Shown: piece after piece, positions 25,402 through 57,600 of the stretch
How the letters are laid out: each line of letters starts with the position of its first letter
How positions within the stretch are numbered: the stretch's first letter is position 1
NCBI GenBank assembly: GCA_963070105.1
Contig: OY718804.1
Coordinates: forward strand, 248,001 to 312,000
Direction: 5' to 3'
Length of the DNA: 64,000 nucleotides
From: Litomosoides sigmodontis
Taxonomy: Eukaryota > Nematoda > Chromadorea > Rhabditida > Onchocercidae
Translations under genes and position numbers: made by a program
The notes under the pieces: generated by a model
The model's input: the letters and a program-made list of their open reading frames with translations, nothing else
The model's database searches: none
Told to the model about the DNA's origin: nothing

Positions 25402-28400
25402 TCACATATTTCTCTTACCTATCCAATTTTGCGATTTTAATTTGATACATACTAGATACGTCCTCTTCTATTTTCGATGGATCAATGAAAATTCTTGTTT
25501 ATTTCTTTATTGTTCAATATTTTGGTCGACAACCAGTTTTCATATAAAATTTAGCACAATTTTCATATAAAAATTACGAACTTCTGTACATCTGATTATT
25601 ATTGAAGTTTCTACTTACATTTGAATGACACTGAAGCATCACATGTGCTTCATACAAATGTGAGAATAATTACGTGTGTACGTGTTTTCCTTGTATTATT
25701 TCTAAAATGCTTTTAATTTCTTCGTTGGTCACTTTACTGTAAAGTTTTCATTCGCCTTATGAAATTTTAATGCGAAGCTTAATTAATCGAAAAATGTAGT
25801 TCATGTCCGAAGTTCTGTTATAAAAATGTTCTTTTCATTTGTAAAATTGTGGGTAAACAACGGAATAAATATGTAAGTTGGAGAACTTTACAATCAAACA
25901 GTTAATGAAAATTAGTTTGTTTATATTTTTATTAATTAATCTCATTTCTCATTGCCGTCATCTTACGATTTCATTTCATGCATATATATGCTAATAAATT
26001 TATATTTTGCGAACTTTTTTCTGTTATGGAAGTTTATTGAGCCATTATGACTGAAAATAGTTCGGTGATACTTTGAGAAGAAAATTTGAGGAATTATTAA
26101 ATATTGACAGTGGTTGAAAAATAGTGGCATGTTTCGTTTATATCAACTTGCAGGAAATTGTCGTCATTCAGATGAAAGTACGACAGATGAGAAGTAACTT
26201 TTAAATTATTGCTTTAACAAAAAAAAAATCTCGCCGGTAGTCTTGACAACAATGAAAACCATAATGATGAGTTGTTTGTATTTACAAACGATACAGTAAT
26301 GGTTACTCGTACCGGTGAGCGGTAACACAGAAAGAGGTGAAGGCATATGGTAGGTAGTACGTGTGTTGAGTGTAGAAGGGAAAGCTCGTTGATGAATATG
26401 ATTGAAAAAGGAGAAGGGTAGGAGGAAAGAGGGAGGGGGAATGGGATGAAACAGTGCTAGCGAATAACTGCAACGATATATTATCATTATTCCATTCCGC
26501 TGACAACAAAGGTAATCATGATAATTTGAAGTAATCATCGTTTCGGGATAATAGTTGAAATAGGTGAAACAGATCAATCAGTACAGGAGGAGAGGTTGAA
26601 AAGAGATGAAATTTGGAGGTGGGAAAGGGGGGAATGAAAAGGGTGTCGTTGGATTATTGCTCTCCGTAAGGCGACATCCTTCACGGCCATTACTGCCATT
26701 TTTTTTTTTGCCAACGCTGACATCGATCATCTAACTTTATTCCCTCAATTACACTCCGCCATTCTGTGACATTGTTATCCCGTAATTATGTGACAGTCAT
26801 CATTCCACCGACCTCGACGGCTCGACGAAGTTGGTAGACGGCGAGATGATATGTTAAATGAAAGAAGAAGCGGAAAAATCCTCTCTGTAAAGTTGATCCC
26901 ATACGATTGCCGTTGCAGCCATTCATTCATATGCATAATCGCTTATTGTAGCCTAGCCACAATTATGTGCAACTGTTATTTGTTTCCATTAACAAGCGCT
27001 TTCTACTGTTCCAGAGATGAAGAAGCGGAATTATAAGTGTCATTTTTCTTTCGTCGCTGTCATTTGAAGTGATAGTGCAACGTGGCGTGAAGCTATCCGC
27101 GCCCCTCGTCATACCTACTATGCCAATCTAAGCGCAAAGACAGAGGACGAATTACTACCGCACGTGTAGCTATGTAACTAATGTGCAAGTAAATAAGCAG
27201 TGGTAAATATGCTCAAACTAAAGTTGGAGACAGAAAAATGACGGGAATATTGTTAAGGAAATGAATTGAATGACTCTGAAACATTATTCTCTCATTTTGT
27301 TTTCCCCTTTTTTTGCAAATTTTTGATGTCCCTGGCCAAAAAATGGCACATTAGTGAAGTGAAACAAGTGCTCTGTCGCCTTTTCTTGCTGAAATAAAGT
27401 AAAAGTGACGGTGGTACCTCACAGGGTAGGACGACACAGATGTCAGATAATTACCTGATGGAATTATTTGCAACAAAGCAAAAAAACCACGGGTATTATT
27501 AAACGAGGATGGTGTTTTAATCATTACCCCTGTTTATTTAGCTCGTTCACTTTTCGCGGGCATACTTGAAATGGTTAATAGTTTGTGATGTGCCGGACGG
27601 ACCGGAATGCATCACGACACATCTGCGCATATAGCGTATGCGTATGGTGTTCATCATCTTGGTGCTCGAAATTAGTACGCAATATTCCAGGAGACGGGTA
27701 AGCAGATTAGCGGGAAAGACTGATGAAATAACGAGAAGGGCTAGTAGTGGCTAGTTCAAATCCATGTAAGTCTGAAATTGGATACTGTAGTATTTCTTCT
27801 CTTTCTGCAGCAGTGGCATTCGTTCCTTAAATGTTTGTTCTAATGAAAGGAAAAGCTGTAACATGCTACGGACGCCATCGTCACGTTAATTAATTGTAAG
27901 GGAGGAATGAAAACTTTTTATTGGAAACAATTTCTAAATTAGAGTTAAAAATTTCCCACAATTATAATCAGCGATTTGTAATATCTTTTGGAAATATTCA
28001 TACATTTGTGCATTGCGTTGCAGCTGGAAACAGTGTGCTGCCGATAAAACAAACCTTCAGTATCGTGCGTAGTAAAAATTTTTTATTTCATTTACTTCAT
28101 ATGATTACGATTCGTTCATATCGTTAGCTTCATGTTTCATTAACGCGTCAATTTATAATTTCGAAATGAAATGAGCGACGAGGAGTGTGGAGGAAACACA
28201 AACAACACTGTAATTTATGTATACAATTGGAAGTAATACTCAATCGTTGTATGTTATTCTTCTTAAATATACAGATCATACGGAGAGAAGATGAGCACAC
28301 TTGTTATAAACAGTAAAGCTGTGTGAGCATTGCATTTTTTCAAATTCAATTCAATAATCAATCAATTAAGAAATCGATTGGAAAATTTCTTTTTATCGTC

Positions 28401-28787
28401 AAGTTTTTTTCTCTCTTTTTAGTCCCTTAATATACGGCACCTGTTAAATTTGTTAATTGATAAGTTAATCGATAATTTAAAATTTGAAATATTCAGAGAC
28501 AGATTTCTCCTTCAATTGAATTACAAAAATATGCGCATATCTTTCATTTTATGTCATTGCCATAGCTGTGAAAAGCATTGAAAAACAAAGTTGTTGCAAA
28601 AAAAGTGCAGCGTTGCAATTTTCATGAAATGTCTTCCTTTTTAAATTTGAGAAAATTGTTTCAAAATTTCCAAATGAGGACTCTTAAAATTTTTCTCAAC
28701 CATGCTCTATTTCGTTAATTTATCCCGAAAATTGTGGCCAAATAAAAATTCAAAGTCTGTTGGAAAAATTACTCAGAAATATAGCTG
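25402..28787. other. Intergenic region between convergent furry and T-box gene; 3' UTRs
   Basis: The two genes end towards each other here. A candidate plus-strand poly(A) signal AATAAA is at 25864-25869, about 460 nt after the furry stop. A candidate minus-strand signal (TTTATT on +) is at 28082-28087, about 700 nt after the T-box stop. The span 26580-26720 is purine-rich and then pyrimidine-rich. Open frames here (for example 26206-26577 on minus) come from low-complexity sequence and are not supported. Confidence 0.55.
25864..25869 (+). terminator. Candidate poly(A) signal for furry
   Basis: An exact AATAAA hexamer, the first one I see downstream of the furry stop codon. Such hexamers are common in AT-rich DNA, so this is only a candidate. 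Confidence 0.35.
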
Positions 28788-47382
<18,595 letters not shown>

Positions 47383-48140
47383 ACGGTAGACCAATTATAT
47401 TAGTACATTGCTTGGAAAAGCTAGCTGTTGCAACAGTATTATCAGGTTCTTCAGCAATACAACAGCAATTGCAATAAGACAGGCCTCTCTCAATTGTAGT
47501 AATTAATTAGCGACTGCTGCAAATACCACAGAAAAACCATTCGGTGACCATCCGACAATACGCAGGAGGAACGTAGAGGTAATTGTGTTATTGTAGCCAC
47601 ACGAACGCCTGCATTATATAAGTGAGATAAGTTAAACGTGTGTATCAAAAATAACCCGGCATGTCGAAGAACTCACCCACATGCTGTAGTGACGATATTG
47701 CAATTTAATATATCGTACTGAAATGACACAAAAAAGGATTTTGAAAGACTTCAAGCGATACGATCGTTAGCAGATATTACGTACGTATGCATACAGACAC
47801 CAACGTACACGACAACCACATATGCAGATATAACAGAATACAGTACACCTGTAAGGAAATGTCGTTGAACATTCGCCCTTGTTGTTGTTGTTGTTGAGGA
47901 TGATGATGATAAGGTTAGTGATAAGAGTGGGCGATGTTAATTGTGGTTTGTTGGTGGCGGACAGACAGACGACACACTCGGATAACACGCGGAAGGACAG
48001 CTTCTCGATGGGAGCAGTAGCAAGGACAACCGACGAAATTGACACCTTCGGAAGTTGTGTTTGCTGCTCTCTGGATCTATGCACGCGTGCGTGAGTGTGT
48101 GTATGTGTCTATGCGTGTGTGCGTGTGTGTGTGGTATTTA

Positions 48141-48158
48141 TATACATATATATGTATA
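48141..48158. repeat. 18-bp perfect AT palindrome
   Basis: TATACATATATATGTATA equals its own reverse complement. It sits next to GT-rich sequence about 760 bp upstream of the T-box start codon. Confidence 0.85.
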
Positions 48159-48437
48159 TATATGTACGTATACTAAAATTTGTTTTGTGAATGGTAGCAT
48201 TTAGGTGGGGAATTGGGCAAATTTTGCGTCTTATTGGTTGCTTAATGATTTGGAGGGGTGGGGTGGGGACAGCCCCTACAGGATGGAAATGAAAAGGTAG
48301 AAGAAGGGAGGGAGACATTGGCGGGACGAGGAGGAGTTAGGAAGCGCAGTTGTATAAGAGGGACAGCGGGGAGCGGGTAGAGGTGGAGATGGAACGGCTA
48401 AAGATAGAAAAACCCACCCCAAGATGAAATGGAACTG

Positions 48438-48503
48438 CTACTACTACTACTACTACTACTACCACCATCACTACCACTACCACTACCACTACTGCTACTG
48501 CTA
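48438..48503 (+). repeat. CTA/CCA/CTG triplet repeat
   Basis: Eight perfect CTA units (48438-48461) run into CCACTA and CTGCTA variants. It produces spurious poly-Val and poly-Leu open frames on both strands. Confidence 0.85.
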
Positions 48504-48901
48504 ATATACTTGGGCGGTACCGTGTTAACCCATCCCATTTTCCATTACCACCATCAGCACCACCGCCGCTACCACTTCCACCGCTGCACCTTCCACCATC
48601 CACCCTACTACCATCACCGACACTATCGTCACAAAGTGGGAACCTCTCTTCACCTTCTCCCCTTCAGATCGTAGAGATCTACGTTCCTTCCCACTTGTTG
48701 CTTATTAAGTGCTATCGCTCTTTTCGTTCAATACTTTTTGTCTTTCTCATGCGAAAAAGTACAAAAGTCAGAACTGTCTAATTTACCCTTCGAACAATTA
48801 AACACGTTTGGAAAGCAACTTTTGACAAAAAAGTCAACTGCGCTTATCATATCACATCGCTTGTATCAGCTTGAACGGAGAATGGGTGAGTGGATGAATT
48901 G

Positions 48902-48957
48902 ATGTGCTCGGTGATGAATTTTGCAATGAATTAATGCGCTCGGTGATGAATTTTGCA
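48902..48957. repeat. 24-bp direct repeat pair upstream of T-box gene
   Basis: Copies at 48902-48925 and 48934-48957 differ at one base (ATGTGCTC versus ATGCGCTC) and share CGGTGATGAATTTTGCA. The spacer is 8 bp (period 32), about 1.5 kb upstream of the T-box start. Confidence 0.85.
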
Positions 48958-51260
48958 GGATACGGTATTCTATTCTTCCGTCTAAGGCTGGCATTTGCTC
49001 TTTGTATTAGGCAGTAAGAGGGTTGCAGTTGGTCGCTATGGCACGTGATCATAACTGTTGCTGGGAAAGGTTACGGACGTAAGATGAAATAATCTGTTGG
49101 AAGAAATTTTTTTTTTTTGCGAAAAATTATTTTTGCACACTTACGCACTAATGACGGAAAATGGTGCAAATGTCTTAAGGGAATGTTGCAGTATTTGGTT
49201 TATGCAGGCTGTACAGAGGATAGGGGACTTGATATGTACGTAAACTTCAGGAGCATCCATGTGAGAAGTACGTACGAATAGGAACAGATACACGTTGTTT
49301 GTAGGAATGCATTTTCTTCTCAGGTTTTTGGTGTTGTTCCGGCGATGGGATAGATGGATAACTATGCGAATAATTTAGGCATACGGTAGGATCATTCATC
49401 ACTTTCTATCTTCTTAACCATACCTCAGTATCATCAGTTTAAGCAGCGTACGGTAATGCTATCTAATATTTTCGTTAAAGAAATCCAAACGACATTAACT
49501 GACGCGACTTCCTGCTTTCTTCCTTTTCTTAAGGCTTACTGAATCTGAAGATCAGACATGAAATTAGCACACCTGTGTATCTTAGCTAGATACATTAATT
49601 GCGTAGTGAATTGCTGAACTCTGTACATTAATCAAGAATTTCAATCAATATTGCACTTATTTCCTTTATTTTATGATGTTTTTATTACCACCTCTCATCC
49701 ATCGATGTTCGTTTTTGATTTAAATTGAAAATAGCGCCGTAATTCAGTCTCTCTTTGCATTTTGCTTACATATGAAATAGTACCTATTGGAAACTAATAT
49801 TTATAATTCATTCGTTCAAATCTAAATTGCAAATTGACCCGCACCTCTGTGAAGCGAAATGTTTCTTCTACGGTTTTCTATTTTTTTTGATCGTCTTCTT
49901 TTCAAACTGCAAAATTTCGACTAATTTTTTTCCCTTAAACATACTTAAAAAGTTCACACGCACACACACACACAACACAAACGAAGCATAAATGCACTTT
50001 GATGTGCCGAAAAAAATGCATATTACACTGCCTCTCCTTTTGTCTTAATTATGATGAGGAAGAGAGAGAGATTGCACAATTTAACGGTTTAATTATTCGA
50101 TCAGTTTTATTATTTGTTATTACGCTTATTAAAGTTTATTAATTATCCGACCATTAATTAGTAAAACGTGGCCTTGTGAATATACTGCTAGCGTATGCTT
50201 GTGTGATGATGCATAGGATGGTAGAAAATGAACTCCTCAAGCGTTCTTTTCAGGTACTTTTGATTACTTCATGAAAGAATCATACAGTACAGATTTATAA
50301 GATTTCAGCAAAGAGCTTTCGGTGGCACTGTCGGGAGGGGAGAGGAAAGGAAATGAATGATGTGCTACCACGCACAGTGCCAGTAAAACTAATTTTGTGG
50401 CGAACGCACTCATTTCAAGTTACTGTTATTGTTGCGATTCTTGTTGTTAACGCTAACGTGACCACTACTTTTGCTAACTCATTAACTAAGCGACAAATAG
50501 CCACTCCATCTATTTTGTATGAAATGAGTAAATATGACTTGCTATGTATTAGTCCGACTCATTCGTCATCATTAACAAACCCAATTTTATTGACATAACA
50601 CTCCTGTCAAAATGTAACACACTGCCGGCAGATTGGCACGACCGAATTAGATCTGATTTAATTGCGACATATTTCTGGTGTGACAACAAGTTTTTAACAC
50701 CATATGGCGAAGATGGTCGTCGAATCGGATGCCATAAGTGAAAGATAATCAATGTTAAAATGTCAACATGGCGTATCTTTTTTTAAGGGTAGAAAAGAAG
50801 GAACAGTTTTGTTTTTCCAACTTTGGTGTATCTACCAGAAATGTGCTAGCCCTGCACCGTGCAATAATAATTCACACTTCTGATGGTATCCAATATCTTA
50901 ATTATACTGAAAGCTTGGCAACCACATAGAATTATTTAGAGCAAAATTTGCAGTATAATTCTTGGAAAAAGAACCATTCATCTCATGAATGATTGGACTT
51001 CGTGGTATTGAGAACAAAGAAACAAAACGAAGAATAAAAGGAAAGGATTAATTGGAGAGAGAGAGAGTGAAATGGTTTTGACACAAGCCAATGCAATTCA
51101 AATTATTTAAACTAAATTAAAACGCTCAATTTTCAGCTTGAATATTGCCACTAGCAAGGTTGAAATATTTCACTCAATGTTTCGCTTAGTCAAATAATGA
51201 TGAAATCGCATACAACATTAAAATAACACTCGAGAAATACACTCTTCACCAGTTTATAGT

Positions 51261-51266
51261 TTTATT
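51261..51266 (-). terminator. Candidate poly(A) signal for HGH1
   Basis: TTTATT on + is AATAAA on the coding strand, about 375 nt after the HGH1 stop. Candidate only. Confidence 0.35.
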
Positions 51267-51641
51267 AAACAAAATCAAGAAATTATTCAACACTTTGAAA
51301 AAAAAAAACGGGAAACTTCCAGAAGTCCGAACCGGACCAAGAATAAAGCTTTATCCTTCGCAGAGAACCATAGTTGTGCCCCATTTTAGCTTGTTCTATT
51401 TTTGTAACTTAGGAGAAAAAGTCGAAAGCAATAGGCACGGTCCCCATGTACTTGGAAACCTTCATGCACCTATAAGTATTGGAACAGTATTCAATATGAA
51501 TTTCTCTATTACCCTTTCCAGAGAAAAAAAGAATTAGCAGTTCCAAATGGAGTCGTCTCATATGCTAAACAAGGGAACTGAAAAACATCAATCATAATTA
51601 TCCCTTCGTCGCCATCTTCCCACACACGTGGACCTAAAGTT

Positions 51642-54600
51642 TCAATCTTGAATGAGTAAGCCAATTAATGCATGTAGAGTAGAACAATTTTGTCCATCTA
51701 TATATATTAAATTTCCAGTTTCTTCTAGAAATTTTTTATCCTGCATGTCAGCTGCGCCTGTAGCTATTTTCTGGATATCATGGACAGCTGATTCAATTTG
51801 GAGATCCTGCCTATCGTGCATTTCAGATTGGAACTGGTTATTTGTGATCCCATCCTCATTAACTGTTATTACTGGTGATTCTTCCAAGGATTTTTTCCTC
51901 AATAATGATACCGAAGCTGACGAAGCACGATCAAATTCCCGCAACAATGCATAGATACCTTTGATGCGTAATGTTTCCCGACCAATTTCACTTCCGCACA
52001 ACTGAAATAAAAATAAATTTAAAAGCAAAATTACGAAGCAATGAAAAGTGAAAATATAAAAAATTAGTCATTTTGAGCTGGAAAATGACATCAATAAGGA
52101 TTTCTTATCAGCTTCTATCACAGAAAATTCCCATTTGTCTTTAATTCCATCATTTACACAATCAAAAACTTCTGACTTCTCCAACGACTGGTACCAATTC
52201 CCGCATTAAATAGTTTAACTTTTGTATTACTAACTCATACTCCAAATCATTAAACTGTCATAGGAGAAAATGAAATCTTGTGAACTCAGCATCAAGTGGA
52301 ATGTGAAATAAGCTCATTCAGTGATTGTAACAAACCGTGTTATTATCTTCTACTAAATTTTCTCCTTCGCTACTAACTATCCGATGAAAGAAAATATTTT
52401 GAAAATATAAAAAAAAATTTTCAATCTCCAATTATCGCTAAGCACATAGTAACTGTGAGACAATAATGAAACGACAAATTTACCACCTCTTGTTCTTTTC
52501 CCAGTTTTCTTAATAAGACGTCAGAAGACTATTTAGAGCTGTGGATTACAGAGAGTGATAATTTCGTCCTGTTGTTGGTAAGACCGTTAATCAGCCATAC
52601 ATTTTTTGCCAAATTTATCAAAATCGCCGTGCCGATGATTGGTGATAATGATGAGAATTATAAGAATTATTGTTAGTGAAAGTTACTGAACAACTTACAA
52701 ACAAAATAGCACTTTGCATAAATCAACAATTACGCATTTTTTTCCAAGTATTATTTATTATCATCACTGCCATCATCAGTACTCACTGTCATCATAAAAA
52801 CAAAAAACAGAAGGGGAAAGGGAATAGTACCAACAAAAACAAAAATGTGTGAAAGGAAACGAAGAAATCACAAAATGACAGCAACTGGTTCTCTTTACCT
52901 CATTCCTATTTACCTTATCTTTATGAGCTTGCTAATTTGTCAAAAACGGAAAGGTAAAAAAAGAAAGGAAAAAATGTTAAACTGTTAACTGCCAAATAAC
53001 ACGAGTTTTCCGCACAAAAAAGTAAAGAAAATAATTCAATATTTGGAGTACCAATTCCTCAGTCCCTCCATGTCTCTTATTTTTTCAATCACCAGTGGCA
53101 CCCTATCAATTCTTACACAATACCTTCGTCACTTACAAACACTCAAGGCTTTTTTCATTTTCTAAAGCATTACACATAATATATCGAATAATAAGTACAC
53201 GACGTGTGCATTCCAATCCACGTTACAAAAACGACAAATAAATAAAATTCAAGTACTGAATCAGTAGATGATGGATGGAAATACCATTACCATATTTTGG
53301 TATTGGTATGTAAAGGGCGAGAGTAATACCACTGTGCAAAATTTTTAAATACGTTTTAATCTTATCAGAAAATAAGTAATTAGATTCATTGAGTAAAAAG
53401 ATTCCTTTCACCGTAAATGTGTTATGAAACTGTTCCTTTTTCTTTGTCAGAATAAAAGTTAATTAGCACCAAATTTCGTATCAGAAAATTTGACAACAAT
53501 TCTGTCATTAATCATTCCTTCGCTCTTTTCATCTTCAACCGTTTCATTATAATTCTCTCAGTTCTGTTTGATTGGGGAATTTTTGAAAAAACTAACTTTG
53601 CCTTGCTCATTAATAATTTCAACGGGTGAGTAAAAAAGTTTTACAAAAAAAGAGGAAAAAAACAGTTACCGAAAGGGAAACGGCACCCAAAGAATTTGAG
53701 GAGATACATATGGAGGACTGAAAAAGATGCCAAATCGTTTGGTCACTGTTACGTCTTCTCCGTTCAGTAGGAGTTATCCGACCTTTAACTTTTCCTTCAC
53801 TCCAACCATTCTTATTGAAGAAGTGACAAATTGTGAAATTTGTTTTTTCTTTCTAAACCCAAACATGCTCCCGCACACCGCTTCTGCCGAAATACCCGAA
53901 ATGAACAATTCTTCATCTACATCATTATGAACAGGAAATTCGCACCTCCAAATTTCATTATTTTTCATTCAGCACAAAAATTTTTTCTTACTTGTGCTTC
54001 GTGTTATTTTTTCTCTATCAGGTGATGCAGGCTTATTAAAACACCAGCGAACAATATTGCTCATTTCTAACACCTTCTAACATGAACTATCTCAAAAAAT
54101 TACTTTAATTCCCCTTGAACTTGTTCGTTCCACACCCTATGCTAGCACTCAACTTCCATCGATCACTCTGCTTGCTAGCACCTTCCCTTTCGTTTGCTCA
54201 TTCCGTTATTTGCAACCCCCTTTCCTATTTTTACAACTTTCCGCTGTCACTCTCTTTCAGTGTATTTCGTTCGAATAACCTCTTCAATTTGCCAAAACTT
54301 CTCCTTTCATTAAGTCATAAAAATTTATCGAAAATACAAAAATACTACTGTGAAATAAAACCAACACAGAGAAATTATTCGGAAGAAAGCTTTGTGTTCC
54401 TCTTTTCTCTAATGCACAATGTACGTAAAAATTTGTGAAAAAAGAATTTTCAGATAGAATTGCTTATCTAAGGAGTAGAAAAAGTAATAATAAAATTTAA
54501 ATTTCAAAAATTAGTGCCAATGCCAATGAGTATGAATGCACAGCAAAAGAGTTAGATAATGGTTAGATAGCTGACACTGCAATCAATTCAGCATGTTACT

Positions 54601-57600
54601 ATTAGTGCAACTATTTAAAAAAGAAAAAACAAGGCTCAAAATGGAAGGAGACTAGTCTCCAATCGTCAAGAATGATAAATTCATACGCATCGTCGACTTA
54701 CGACACATACATCAGTAGTCAGTTCAGACTAAAAAACTATGACCATAATAAAATTAAGCTGTTTTTGCTGAAATAATCCAAAGTATCTGTTTCTATGTCC
54801 ACAAATAAATAATGTATGTCCGAAAACCTTTACAGCCTCCTCCGCCATTTGAACACCATTTTGAGCTTCTGTCCAATGCCAGAAGCTATGAGTTGTCAAC
54901 TTCCCATAAACTGCTTATCCGCTCTCTATTCAAAAGATAAACAGCTTAATTCAACTCAATAATCAACCATATTTTCCCTAGCAATACACTTCAACAATAA
55001 TAACTTTAACAATAACATTGCTGCATGAAGGGATTTACAAAAGTCAATATCATAATCGGTTTTATACCTATAAATTTTTCTTACATAATAAATATACATG
55101 GCAACGATAATTAGATCCTTTTCCCAAGTGTTTGTACCGATGCATCATGTTTTACAGGACTGAAGAAACTGGTAGTATAAAATTACAACCATTCTTTTAC
55201 AGTATTATTATCACCTCCTTCATCATCCACATAATCATCCCCACCGTTATACTACCACTTCCACTATTACTACCACTTCTATTGCTATTGACATCACGAT
55301 CATTATAATTAATATCATCACTACAAAATCTCTGCTCTTCCTTTTCGCCGCTCTTTCCAAACAAAGTATGTGGCAAATTGAGAAAACACAAAAGACAAGC
55401 ATCAAAGTGTAATGCCTTGACAAAAAGCGCTTCTATCAAAAGTTGTTGTGAGCAATCAAGTTGTAAGAGAGACGATACAGAGTATCGAACCAATCCATTA
55501 TATAAAAATCGGTTTCTCCTTTACCCTTTTTCTCCAATATTTTCGTCAATTTATCTTGGAAGTTTGAAGTTACTCGGAGAACTTCAAACTTGTTTTACCA
55601 GCAGCAGATGTACTAAAGTAGTAATTGTTAAGTTGCAAATAAAAATCGAGCAAATGCGATCAGCTCGAGTTCAAGTGCTTCGTCTCTTCTTCTCTCCTCC
55701 TATCTCCATCGATGCCTGGCGTAGCAGATATGCTTCTTACTAATAATCTGGTAAATCTCCAATGCAAACAGAAAACATTGGAATGCGTGGGTTCCTTCTC
55801 CTCTTTTTTCTCCTCTGATTTTCTCATTTTTAACGGTAGCTTTATTAGATGTCAGAAATTCTCATACAAGTTTAAATTCCTGGTTCAAATTAAAAAATTT
55901 TTCCTAGAAGAAAGAATTTAGTATTTTATTTCTTTCTTTAAGCATGGTCAATGTATTTTAAGAGAGCGACTGCTAGATAAGAAAACACTTCATTGTAATT
56001 AATGATTTAGAAACTAAAGTTACACGCAGGTCATAAGCAGTGCCAAGGAAGTGTATAAGTAAAAAGTTATTCAGCAAGGGAGGAAAGGAGGAAGTCAGAA
56101 ACAAATCTATTAATTAGTTATAGTTGAATAGAGCATATAACATAAGTAATAGCATAATAAGTATGAAAATGAAGCAAAAATAGTTATAAAACAGGAAATT
56201 TTCTCCTTGGACTGAATTTCATTTTGAAAAGTAGATCGAGGAAAAAAGTGGATCTCAATAAAATATGAATAAATGATTAACGACATTCACAAATATTAAC
56301 AAACTATGGTCGATCTTTCCTTCTCTACCATAATTCTCCACTGTTGTTTTTTGTCGTCTTCTTTGCTTAGCACAAACTTGATGAATTGTTTAAACAAGAA
56401 ACTTCTAGTGTTTTGGAATGCAGTGTTTGCATTCCCTAGCACTCGAAATTAGAAAAGTTTGTTCGGTTCTAATAATAACTGATTTTCAATAAGAAAAGTG
56501 ACACAAAACTGTTGAAATAAATGGCACACCTAAGTTCTACATATTTTGCAGTAAAATTTGGCAGAAATCAGAAAAATAAATAGGTCGAATAGTCAAGATT
56601 AAAATAGTCTAAGGTATATATATATATTTATTTATTTATATTAGAAGTAGCAAATGCAATAATCATAAATCAGTTTTAAGCTGTTACTTATATGAAAATT
56701 TTGACATCATTAGCATCACTTGTTTCGATTTACTAATAAAAGCATCCATTGGTATTAAGTAATATCACTTAATTAAACAGTTTATCTATGCTAAATGTCA
56801 ATATTACCGGCATCGTCGTTTTTGCTTTCGCCCGATCATTTAGGGTTAAAACAGCACAAAGTACTAGCAGATAATATCGATGCAATAACAACATACCTAA
56901 GCTGCTAGAAAGCAGAATATCGCAGAATACGGACAAATATTCTCTCCCACCATGGACTATCCACAATTTCGGTACTAGAAAAATGCTCACCTGATAAAGT
57001 GATTCGATGATTTTATTTGTGATCAATGAATCCTGACATCGATGGCCTTCATAGTACTGCAGCTGAATTGGTAACTTTTCGATTTCACCATCATCCAAAT
57101 TATCACTTACATCAGCTAACGGTTTCAACAATGTGCTCAAAAGTTCATCATTTTCGTCCAAAAGCACCGAATGACAACCTAAAACACAAAACTTTCTTTT
57201 ATTTAAAACATTTTTAAAATAAATGATATAAAGAGAAAATGACCAGAATCAGTTGCCCTGACCCTGAAAAAATAAAGTGAAAAACTCTTGACTTGCAGCA
57301 GATTGCAATAGTTGTAATGCACGAATAAATATTTCGAGTTATATTTAAACTTGATTAAAAAAGGAATATTTTTGGAATACGGCATAATGACATAAGTACT
57401 GATATAAATTCTACCCTGTTTCGATTTCATTCCTATGCTCGTACTAGAAATTTAATTTTATGCGCTTTATCCAACAGGCACAATTATAATATGGCAAAAC
57501 TGCAGCTAACTTGAATGTACTATTCATAATTTAGCTCGTTATCATTCAACCAATCTTTATATTCTTATTACTGATTCACTTCTTCCGTTAAATTTCACCA

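Larger units (their letters stand above)
47383..51641. other. Intergenic region: T-box upstream DNA and HGH1 3' end
   Basis: It contains the presumed T-box promoter and 5' UTR (minus strand, from 47383 upward). I see a GTT/GAT repeat (47879-47911), GT-rich sequence (48089-48134), a perfect 18-bp AT palindrome (48141-48158), CTA/CCA triplet repeats (48432-48620), a 24-bp direct repeat (48902-48957) and a GGTGTGA site (50677-50683). A candidate HGH1 poly(A) signal is at 51261-51266. No gene is supported; open frames here follow the simple repeats. Confidence 0.65.

Noticed and set aside
26206..26577. 123-codon open frame on - between furry and the T-box gene
   Set aside because: Arises over a purine-rich stretch (poly-Pro/Ser/Phe translation) and shows no family resemblance.
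47767..48084. 105-codon open frame on - upstream of the T-box start
   Set aside because: Includes an Asn run from a GTT repeat and lies in the likely 5' UTR/promoter; there is no splice path into the T-box frame because TAA stops it before the ATG.
48337..48674. Poly-Val and poly-Leu open frames on both strands
   Set aside because: Products of CTA/CCA/CTG triplet repeats.
55378..55743. 121-codon open frame on + in HGH1 intron 5
   Set aside because: Does not begin with ATG, has no domain, and lies in plain AT-rich intron.
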